From Adenophora triphylla var. japonica (Eukaryota; Streptophyta; Magnoliopsida; Asterales; Campanulaceae), in the NCBI GenBank assembly GCA_022495995.1, contig JAFEMH010005380.1, positions 1 to 64,000 of the forward strand: a DNA stretch of 64,000 bases, in the 5' to 3' direction. Shown piece by piece: positions 55,528 through 64,000 of the stretch. The notes below the pieces were generated by a model. The model was not told the DNA's origin, did no database searches, and worked only from the letters and a program-made list of their open reading frames with translations. The first letter of the stretch is position 1. Each line of letters begins with the position of its first letter. Position numbers and translations under genes: made by a program.

Positions 55528-58105
55528 CAAGCCATATTGATATTACTTCAGCACTGCTGAGTATAAAAGCAAAGACATGGGAAGAACTGTATCAATTGTA
55601 CAACGATCATTCCAATGCATTGGGATTCAGTGTTAAAATGACAACCTCGCGTGTCTCTAAGAAAACATCAAGGCCAATAGATAAATATTTATGTGTTCAT
55701 GCCAAGGATACACACAAAGAGGAAATGAAATTGATGTTCCAGCTCCAATAGAAGTCGTTGAAGTAGAGATTCCATCTCCATTGAAAAGAATTGAAAACCC
55801 AAAGAGGAAATTGAGGAAAAAGAAAGCCCCTTCTAAAAGGACAGGTTGTCAAGCTCTTATGAGAGTAAAATTGTTAATTAAGGAAGACTTGTATGTGGTT
55901 GCACGGTAGGAAACTGAACACAACCATGAGATGACAAGGCCAGAATGGAACCACTTAAAGCGTAGCGAGAGGTCGATATCAGAAGCTACAGGAAAAATAA
56001 TAGAGCAATTTGAAGAAGCATCAAGCCAATTGATGGATTTAATGTTTTGACAAAAACAGCTGGTGGGAAAGAATATGTTGGGCATACAAGAAGAGATCAT
56101 ATTAACTTTGTACAGAGATTGAGAATGGAAAAAATAGAAATGGGCGATGCACAAACTGTAGTTGATAGACTGAGCCAAATTCAGGATGAAGGATTCTACT
56201 TCAAAATGCAGTTTGGGGAAGAAAGTAGACTCAGTACTTTGTTTTGGAGAGATGGCATGATGAGGGAGGATTATGAATTGTATGGGGATGTTGTTGTGTT
56301 TGATACAACTTATGACACAAATAAATACAATTTGATTTGTGCACCAATAGTTGGGGTGAACAACCATTGGAACACTGTGATGTTTGGTTGTGCTTTCTTA
56401 ACAAATGAAAAGACAGAAACATTTGCTTGGCTTCTCAAAGAATTTGTAAAATCAATGGGTGGAAAAGAACCAAAAACAATTTTCATCGATCAAGACTTTG
56501 CAATGTCGAAAGCGATTGAAGAGGTAACTTTTATTTTATTTCCAATGTTTCATTTATTGTTTTTTTACTATGTTACTGTTAATTTAATAGTAGGTGATTT
56601 GTAATAGATTTTTATATGTGCCATTGCATGTGTTAGTATGTGCCAGTACATGTTTTAGACAGTGCCAGTACTTGTGTTAGTAAGTACCAGTACATGTTTT
56701 AGACAGTGCCAGTACTTGTCTTAGTAAGTGCCAGTTCATGTTTTAGACAGTGTCAGTACTTGTGTTAGTAAGTGCCAGTTCATGTTTTAGACAGTGTCAG
56801 TACTTGTGTTAGTAAGTGCCAGTTCATGTGTTATAATGTACCAGTGTTAGATTTATATGCACTTGTATTTATAATTGCCACTGTTATTCTTTTATAGTGT
56901 TTGACTATATTATAAATTAATGACAGGTTTTTGAGGGAAGAACAAGACATAGGTTATGCTTGTGGCACATTCAACAAAATGCTATAGCACACTTTGGACA
57001 ACTAAAGACAGATAAAGAATTTAAAAAGGAATTCAACAATTGCTTGAGAGGATGTAGTGATGAATCTGAGTTTGAAAATTGTTGGCATTCAATGCTAGAA
57101 AAATATAATCTTCTTGAGAACAGATGGTTCAATCGTTTATATAGCTTAAGAGAGAAATGGTGTACAACATTGAGTAAAGATTTCTTCTCAGCTGGCATAT
57201 TATCTTCACAGAGAAGTGAGAGCACAAATCATGCCATATGTTTCAAAGCAAATAGAAGCACGTCCCTAACACAATTCTTTGATATATTCAATGAGACGGT
57301 AAAATGTTGGAGAAGTATGGAGCAACGAAAGGAATTTGATTCAATAAACTCAAAGCCTCGCACAGAAATACATGGAGCTTTAATAAGACATGCAAGGGAG
57401 GTTTACACGGAGAAAATATTCAGATTTTTTGAGAATGAGGTCAAGGCAGCTTTTGCTGCAAAGTTTAATATTGGCTTTTGCTTAGATGAAAACAATAAGT
57501 TGTTTGATGTTGCTCATGAGAACCATCCAGAATAGTTTGAAAGGGTACTTTTCTCGCGAAATAATGAAAAGATAACTGTCAACTGTACATGCAATCATTT
57601 TAGTGAGGTCGGTTGGTTGTGCTTTCATTGCATTAAGGTTCTCAACTTGTCAAATATTGATCGGATATCGGAAGAGTACATTCAAAAAAGGTGGACAAAG
57701 ACAGCCAAATCAAATGTATGGAATAAAACTTACCAAGGTATATCTACTACTCCAACTGAGCAACACAATTCAATTCCTTGGAAACAACAAATGGCGAGAA
57801 AGTACTACGATTTAATGATGACATGCCATGAAAACAGTGATGCAAGAAGAATTCTAGAAGATGGGTTTAATAGAGATACATTGCTAGTACAAGAAATACT
57901 CTCCCGAAAAGTACAAGGTGTTGGACCAACAACAAGTGAAAATAATAGTGCTTCAACAAGCACAACATTCAGTGCACCTACAGTGACGGATCCTGTACGT
58001 GCAGATACAAAAGGTAGAAAAAGAAAACCTAAAACAAAGTTTGAACGGAGAAAACCAATTACTAATGAGTATGGTTCGAAGACCCTGAATGAACACTTGA
58101 TTTGA
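55528..58105 (+). pseudogene. FAR1/FHY3-like (MULE-derived) gene, broken
   Basis: An acceptor TTTGTAG at 55521-55527 opens WEELYQLYNDHSNALGFSVK (FAR1 DNA-binding domain), which continues after a frameshift near 55690 as MCSCQGYTQRG, KRTGCQALMRVK and ETEHNHEMTRP. The MULE core (56047-56525) has DGMMREDYELYGDVVVFDTT, FGCAFLTNEKTETFAWLL and IFIDQDFAMSKAIEE. After an intron (56526-56926), RHRLCLWHIQQNA and SSQRSESTNHAI follow. The SWIM finger is VNCTCNHF...GWLCFHCIKVL, and the C-terminus is Lys/Arg-rich, ending at 58105. Lesions are TAG near 55907, a frameshift near 56018 and TAG at 57533. Intact relatives are transcription factors of light signalling derived from a Mutator transposase. Confidence 0.88.
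56600..56905 (+). repeat. GTGCCAGT minisatellite inside FAR1-like intron
   Basis: A local variant with a period of about 50 bp: TTAGTAAGTGCCAGTTCATG plus TTTTAGACAGTGTCAGTACTTGTG, four to five copies, wholly within the intron 56526-56926. Confidence 0.88.
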
Positions 58106-58159
58106 TATTTTTGTAACCAAACTTTATTGTTTTCACACTATTACAACTGATTGTATTAT

Positions 58160-58540
58160 AATTTTTTAAGTAGTGCCAGTTTTTGATATTAAATATACCA
58201 GTGTTTGTCATTGAATGTGCCAGTGTTTAATATTTGAAGTACCAGTGATGTCCTGGTTCTGTTTATTAAATATATTGCCAGTACACAGGTTTTGAAGTGC
58301 CAGTGTTTGTTATTGAATGTGCCAGGCCTGGTTGTGTACACTGGTTTTGTAGTTTAATATTAATAGTGCCAGCTTCAGTATATAAAAATACCAGCATCAA
58401 TGTAACAAAATGCCAGTATCATTGTTTAAATGTGCTAGTATTTATTATTTGATGAACCAGTGAAGGCCTGGTTCTGTTTATTAAATATATTGCCAGTACA
58501 CAGGTTTTGAAGTGCCAGTGTTTGTTATTGAATGTGTGAC
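58160..58540 (+). repeat. GTGCCAGT minisatellite downstream of FAR1-like gene
   Basis: A TTCTGTTTATTAAATATATT unit with GCCAGTACACAGGTTTTG is repeated about 195 bp apart (58257 and 58470). Single motifs lie between. It ends where the LTR element at 58537 begins. Confidence 0.85.
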
Positions 58541-60080
58541 GACCCCGATAATAGGCACTATTTAATTACTTGTTAAGAACGTGAGGTTCGGGTAGAAATA
58601 TTTCATTTGGTGCATTTTATGACTTTATTTGATTTTATATGATTATTTATATGTTTGTTTGAATTTAGTAAGTTAGAATTGGCATTAATTAACTTATGTG
58701 AAATTGGGATGAAAATGAATTGGAAAAGAATGTTTTAGGGTCTAAAGGGAGTAATAATGAAAGCTTCTTGTGAATTAGTAATAAAGATAAATTTATTAAA
58801 AGGCTTAGTAGTGTTAAAGGTTTAATGGAAAATGAGTAAGAGTTAAAATTTTAATTATAACTTTTAATTATGTGAGGGGCTTTTAGGTAAAATGAATAGT
58901 CCATGGAACATGAATTAAGTGAAAGCCTTCCTAGTTCATTTGACTGGGTAAGCTTCTTCTTCTCTTCTCAAATCATATCCATGGAGAAAACCCTCTAATC
59001 TAGGTTTCCATAAGAAAAATTCTCTAGCCTTCAATACTTCTCTGTTTTCAAAACCAAGGGCGGATTCGGACTCCTGGCGGCGAGGGGATCAATTAGAGCT
59101 ACTCAATAAATCATTTCATTTTTCATCATTCAAGTAAGTTATTATGGATTCTTGTCAAAAATTGTTAATTCTTTGATATTGTTGTTATTGACGATTGATA
59201 AACAAGTTTTTGTTTAAAAGGAAACACTTTTGGAGTGGTAAGAATGGTGGGAAGATGAGAAAATTGAGGTGGCCATGAAAGGGGTGTTGTGATAGTAAGT
59301 AAATGGGTTGTTAGTCATATTTAGTGTTCATGATTTGGAAGTAAATCATTGCATGGAAGTTTTGGTACAAAGTTGGTACCAATATGGTGTTAAGGGTATT
59401 GAATTAATTTAGATGGTGTATGAAATGGTTGGGTTGGTATTGGTTTGTATTGGTACTGAATTGAACAACCTAAAACAGAGTAAATTGGGTTTGGGGTCAA
59501 TTTGGTATGAATTCTGGTGTTGTTTCAAAACAGTTCTGATTTCTGGACAGGGAGCACGAGTCGTGCCCCTGAGCACGACTGGGGCACGAGTCGTCCCCTG
59601 AGCATTGAACTAAGTCGTGATCATTTGGGGACGCCAGAATCTGGTGGGGGTCAAAAGGGCACGAGTCGTGCCCTGGGGCACGAGTCGTGCCCTCCCCTGC
59701 AGGAACTGAAGCTGTTTCCAAGGTATGGAAACCTAATCAAACGAGAACCAACTTGAACACTCTTTAACTTAGATTAAAGTAGAACCTTTTAGCTACACAA
59801 TGATACTTTAGTTGATCAAAATGGAATAGTATAAGTACTTGTAATATTGTCGTGAACTTGCTTGTAACCTTGATGTATTCATTAACCAAATTAGTTTCAA
59901 CTTGGTAATTGGGACTTGAACCTTTATACAAGTTATATATTATAGTATATTGGCTATGTAAGAATAGTTTGTTATACTTTCTTACTTCATTTGAGTTCAT
60001 ATGCATTGGCATTATGGTAAATTAGTGCATGAAATAAATGTTGCACTCTAGTATGGATTGAACATGAGTATGTTTTACCA
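58537..60080 (+). mobile_element. Partial LTR, gypsy-like (TGTGACGACCC start)
   Basis: Begins TGTGACGACCCCGATAATAG directly after the minisatellite; LTRs of many plant Ty3/gypsy elements start this way. No ORF is seen. It stops at 60080, where another element is inserted, and no partner LTR is in the window, so its length and duplication cannot be checked. Confidence 0.5.
59550..59700 (+). repeat. GCACGAGTCGTGC palindrome cluster
   Basis: Five related motifs (GCACGAGTCGTGCCC, GAGCACGAC, GGGCACGAGTCGTGCCC) within 150 bp inside the partial LTR. Each full motif is an odd-length near palindrome. Confidence 0.8.
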
Positions 60081-60082
60081 TG

Positions 60083-61957
60083 TGTGATGATGTGCATCCG
60101 AAAATTTTCCCATTTTTATTTGAAAAAATCAACGAAACGGAGTCGCCACGCCATTTTTATTTTGAGGGCCAAAACTTTGAAAAAAGCCCGAGATCAGAGA
60201 TTTGGGTTCGGAGGTCACGTTACGCGCCGGGAAGGACGTTAGTGTGCACCCGGAACGCCTCGTAAAAACGAGTCTTCCAAACATTCAAAATCCTTTGTTG
60301 TGTGTGTGTGTGTGTGTGTGTGTGTTTTGGCCAAAATAAGTTGAAACTGAGGTAAGTAAAAATTGGGAACTCTTTTTAAGGCTTTAAACTGATCCCATGA
60401 TTTTTTGGGTGATTTTTGGGTTGAGATTTGTAACTCAAAAGATTTTTGGAAGTTGTAAACCATTTCTGCCAAAATGAAAAAAGCAGTTGACCCTTGACTT
60501 TGAAATGGACTTTAGGGCTTGAAAACTCCAGAATCTGGGAAAAGTCCGGGAATGAAAAATGTTCAAAACACCTTAAAAAAGGTTTTTTTAAAAGAACTTT
60601 TCATTTTGGAGATGATTTGAGGGGTCAAAACCTCCTGGAAATCTCAGATCTGAAATATGGATTTCCAGAGACTGATGAACTGACCTTTAAAAGAAAATTT
60701 GAAAAAAGGAGTTTTACTCACACAAAAAATAAAGTAAAAATATGTATGGAAAGATCTGGATGTTGGCTACAAAAAGTATTTTGTAGTAAACACCAAATTC
60801 CAAGTTTATCTATGTCCAAAAAATTAGACCATGGACTGAGGTCTGAGAAAATTGCTACTGGACAGCAACTTCCCATGAAAGAAAATATGATTTTAAAGGG
60901 GGGTTTTGCATCCATGCTTGTCCCCATTTCCCTAGGTTTTGGTTAGTGATCACTTGACATTTTAGTGGTGAATCAACTATACCAAACCATCCTTGGGGTA
61001 CATTAGGACTAAGCACTTCATTTGCTTGGGAAGGGGAATTTTTATCCTTTGAAAATGGGATTTGGTGCTTGAAAATGGTATTTAGGGTTTTGAAAATGCA
61101 TCTTGCAAGTAAATAAGAACACATTGAAGAAAATGTTGATCCTTGTAGAAGATCATCCATGGAGATGAACTTCCATGGTGATCTTCTTGGATCTAAGACA
61201 AGAAGATAAAATAACTACATTTTGTAGTTTAAAGATGCATGCATGAATGAGAGACTTAGTGTAGGGAGAGGGAGGTTATACCTATCTTCCTTGTGTCTTG
61301 TGTTTGAATGGATTCAAAGGCTTGAATGTGTTTAGGATTTGAAAGTGTTTAGGGTTGATGATTTGAGTTGGTTAAAGAGAAAACAAGTAGATAACAATGA
61401 AGTCCTCTATGTTTTCTCTCTATTCCTCCTCCTAAAGGGTGATTTGAGCTTGAGTTAGTGTATGTATAAGAGTATGTATGAGAGTGATTTGAAGTGTTTG
61501 TGAGTGAGTGAGATTTGGGAAAGATTGAAGAGAAAATGGTGGCAATTCAAGTGAATTCCCACTGTTTTCTCCCTATATTTCGCCAGAGTTTCATTGCTGT
61601 GATCAAATTGTGTTGTGTAAACTGAGAGAGGAGGGTTCAATTTATAGCCCTCTGAAATTGACAAACATGTCCGCGCGGATATGATTGACAGCGTGCACTG
61701 TTCATTAATTACAGCTCTTCAGGCTTTGGACAGAAGAATAAAATTCAAAAATCCAAAGCAGCTTATGTTTTTCAACTTGCCCAATTCGGATTTTTCTTAT
61801 TTCTTTTGCTTTTTGAGATTCTTTTCTTGGTTTAACTTTAAATGGCAATGCCCATTTTACCCTTACTTTGTTAGAAAAGTTAGGAATGTTAGTAATGTTA
61901 TAACTTTCGTTAATTTTCTAACGAAAATGCTAACAAGCTCAAATTGGAGCACTTACA
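60083..61957 (-). repeat. 3' LTR of a Tat/Ogre-like element
   Basis: On the minus strand it runs TGTAAGTGCTCC to CACATCATCACA, about 1.87 kb. A TATA box (GGCTATAAATTGAACC) lies at about 61652-61637, and the end carries GTGGCGACTCCGTTTCG, as in the gag-only element's LTR end. CGAGGGGCTCT (61958-61968) just upstream is a typical polypurine tract. The 5' LTR must lie beyond 64000. The lower boundary is accurate to a few bases. Confidence 0.72.
60297..60325 (+). repeat. (TG)n microsatellite
   Basis: TTGTGTGTG...TGTG of about 28 bp inside the LTR. Confidence 0.9.
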
Positions 61958-62389
61958 AGAGCCCCTCGGCGACGGCGCTTTCGAAGGAAGCGGGGTCGTC
62001 GATAAGAGTAAGGCTCCATATTTTGGCAGATGATCAAGTGATCGAGTGGCTGAACCTATTTAATAGGCTACCTACGTATCCTTAAGAGGAATCAAGCCGC
62101 CGTAGTTCGGGTCTTTCGACTATCTTTAGTTGTCGACCCCGGAGTGACTGTTTTAGGATGTCAACTCGGCGAGCGAGTTCTACGCCGATTGCCGAAAGAA
62201 ACTCCGTCGGGATAAGAAATGACCCTCTTCGGTCCGATGGCTAGGGTTGTATATCCGCTCCATTGGGGATAGGAATGACCATTTTGGTCTCGGTGGCTGA
62301 ACCTAATGATAGGCTACCTACGTATCCCAAGAGGAATCAAGCCGGCCGTAGTTCGGGTCTTTCGACTATCTTTAGTCGTCGACCCTACT

Positions 62390-62652
62390 GTTTTAGGAAA
62401 GTCATCCTAAGATTTGACTATTTTTGGGAAGTCACCCTATGGTCTGACTATTTTTGGGAAGTCGCCCTATGATCCGACTCGTTTTTGGGAAGTCACCCTA
62501 AGGTTTTGACTGCTTGGGAAGTCGCCCTATGATCTGACTGTTTTTGGGAAGTCACCCTAAGGTCTGACTATTTTTGGGAAGTCGCCCTATGGTTTGACTA
62601 TTTTTGGGAAGTCGCCCTATTACTTGACTATTTTTGGGAAGTCACCCTAAGG
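62390..62652 (+). repeat. About 30-bp tandem repeat (GGGAAGTCGCCC)
   Basis: Eight to nine units of TTTTTGGGAAGTCGCCCTAT plus GGTCTGACTA, alternating CACC and CGCC variants. Confidence 0.88.
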
Positions 62653-62691
62653 GATGATTGCGATTTATCGCTTTCCTCGTGTTGTGTGTGA

Positions 62692-63095
62692 TAGCATTTT
62701 AGGTGCCTCAAACCTTGATGATGGCGTCTTAGGTGCCTCGAACCTCGGTGATGGCGTCTCAGGTGCCTCGAACCTTGATGATGGCGTCTTAGGTGCCTCG
62801 AACCTTGATGATGGCGTCTTAGGTGCCTCGAACCTCGACGATGGCGTCTTAGGTGCCTCGAACCTTGATGATGGCGTCTTAGGTGCCTCGAACCTCGATG
62901 ATGGCGTTTTAGGTGCCTCGAACCTTGATGATGGCGTCTTAGGTGCCTCGAACCTTGATGATGGCGTCTTAGGTGCCTCGAACCTCGATGATGGCGTTTT
63001 AGGTGCCTCGAACCTTGATGATGGCGTCTTAGGTGCCTCGAACCTTGATGATGGCGTCTTAGGTGCCTCGAACCTCGATGATGGCGTTTTAGGAT
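62692..63095 (+). repeat. 30-bp tandem repeat, 13 units
   Basis: The unit AGGTGCCTCGAACCTTGATG plus ATGGCGTCTT is repeated 13 times with few changes. Since 30 is divisible by three, both strands stay open: LGASNLDDGV repeats on plus and a basic RRHHQGSRHL-type repeat on minus. I treat neither as a gene. Confidence 0.92.
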
Positions 63096-63479
63096 AGATG
63101 GTCCTCTAGTGGACTTCATTTGAAGGGATCGGTTTTACGTCCGCCGCCGAAGGAAAGGATGACCGTGCCGGGTCGAGTGGCCGGACTTAATGATAGGCTA
63201 CCTACGTATCCCAAGAGGAATCAAGCCTGGTCGTAGTTCGAAAATAGCCGATGGTCTTTGATGGTTTGACAAAGATTTGAGGTTTGACTTTTTGGGAAGT
63301 CGCCCTAAGATTTGATGATAATGTTCTTTTAGAAAAGTAGTTGATTAAGATATGCTTTCATACCGTGCGTGCTTACCCGTAGCCGAGGCTACGGCCGATG
63401 TTGATGAAGAGTTGTTAGGTTGCCGTTCGTGGGACGGTTTCGCCGACGATTTGCCGTCTTTGGAGGCATTTTGACCTGA

Positions 63480-64000
63480 AGGAGGAGTTTGGTTGAGTCT
63501 GCATCTTGCTGGTGATCGTCAAACTTGTAGAGGTTTTTGAGCTTGTCTTCACATTGGGACTTCTTGCTTTTGAGGACTTGGTGTCTCTAACCGCATTGTA
63601 TTCGAGAATTTGGCATCTCTGACCGATTTGCATTTTGAGAGCTTGGCATCCCCGACTGAATTGCATTTGAGAACTTGGCGTCTCTGACCGTACTGTATTT
63701 GAGACCTTGGTATCTTTGACCGATTTGCATTTTGAGAACTTGGCGTCTCCGACCGTACTGTATTGGAGAGCTTGGCGTCCCTGACCGATTTGTATTGGAG
63801 AGCTTGGCGTCCTTGACCGATTTGTATTGGAGAGCTTGGCGTCCTTGACCGATTTGTATTGAGAGCTTGGCGTCCGACCGATTTCAGACGGAGGACTCGC
63901 GTCTCGACCGATTGGAGGACTTGGCGTCCGACCGATTTGTATTGGAGAACTTGGCGTCCTTGACCGATTTGTATTGAGAACTTGGCGTCTCGACCGATTG
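63480..64000 (+). repeat. About 31-bp tandem repeat (GGCGTC...GACCGATTTG)
   Basis: About fifteen units of GAGAACTTGGCGTCTCTGAC plus CGATTTGTATTG, more uniform toward the window end, where the array continues. Confidence 0.88.

Larger units (their letters stand above)
61958..64000 (-). mobile_element. 3' internal region of the Tat/Ogre-like element (partial)
   Basis: About 2 kb of non-coding, repeat-rich sequence upstream of the polypurine tract on the minus strand. GGCTACCTACGTATCC with AGAGGAATCAAGCC occurs three times (62068, 62310 and 63198); its counterpart GATACGTAGGCAGCC sits at the same relative place before the 3' LTR of the gag-only element. The coding domains, if present, lie beyond the window. 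Confidence 0.6.

Noticed and set aside
62654..63119. Long overlapping ORFs on both strands (147 and 163 codons)
   Set aside because: They exist only because a 30-bp tandem unit keeps every in-phase frame open; no promoter, no domain, and they lie in the non-coding tail of a retroelement.

Overview
This window looks like nuclear DNA of a flowering plant, probably a eudicot. It is AT-rich, its genes have introns, and it is packed with plant transposon classes: Stowaway MITEs with CTCCCTCCGTCC ends, hAT and Mutator-like MITEs, Helitrons, Ty1/copia and Ty3/gypsy-type LTR elements. It also has plant-specific gene families (FAR1/FHY3-like, DUF223 RPA-like, zf-XS-like, mitochondrial glycine-rich RNA-binding protein). 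I cannot name the species. There is no bacterial, organellar or CRISPR signature.

Region 1 (1-23.2 kb) holds three copies of one small gene for a mitochondrial-type glycine-rich RNA-binding protein (one RRM). Two copies lie head to head in an imperfect palindrome (arms about 2460-6845 and 8105-12370, spacer about 1.26 kb). The left copy is a pseudogene and the right copy is open but has almost lost its Gly-rich tail. The third copy (21172-21558, minus) is the most complete; it lacks the Helitron-like and one Stowaway insertion carried by both palindrome arms. Around the palindrome lie tandem Helitron-like units (1-1117 and about 13046-20393). The last unit is split by a 153-bp MITE and a 4741-bp non-coding LTR element with a perfect 5-bp target-site duplication (15556-20296, minus strand).

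Region 2 (23.3-about 29.1 kb) looks like a Helitron read on the minus strand. Its 3' hairpin plus CTAG is at 23290-23315. It carries a ten-exon RPA70-like (DUF223/OB-fold/zinc-finger) gene with three in-frame stops, and an unrecognised intron-less 150-codon gene with a good TATA box on the opposite strand.

Region 3 (29.6-39 kb) is a decayed copia element on the minus strand. A 6670-bp gag-only LTR element (30406-37075, TSD GAGAT) split it within the integrase core. Region 4 (40.7-43.85 kb) is a long foldback element holding a Mutator-like MITE in its interior and a Stowaway MITE in one arm, the latter itself split by an 849-bp Mutator-like element; the 9-bp duplications are readable.

Region 5 (44.3-58.1 kb) is a FAR1-like pseudogene whose introns and flanks are filled with a GTGCCAGT-based minisatellite. 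A 7896-bp copia element with two 1375-bp LTRs (45622-53517) sits inside its apparent first intron, next to two small ORFs with zf-XS-like C/H spacing. Region 6 (58.5-64 kb) is the start of one LTR element interrupted by the 3' part of a large Tat/Ogre-like element on the minus strand, with long tandem arrays.

Little here acts as a pathway. The only gene that looks clearly intact and recognisable is the third RNA-binding-protein copy. The functional possibility most worth testing is that the palindromic gene pair makes hairpin RNA that silences that copy.
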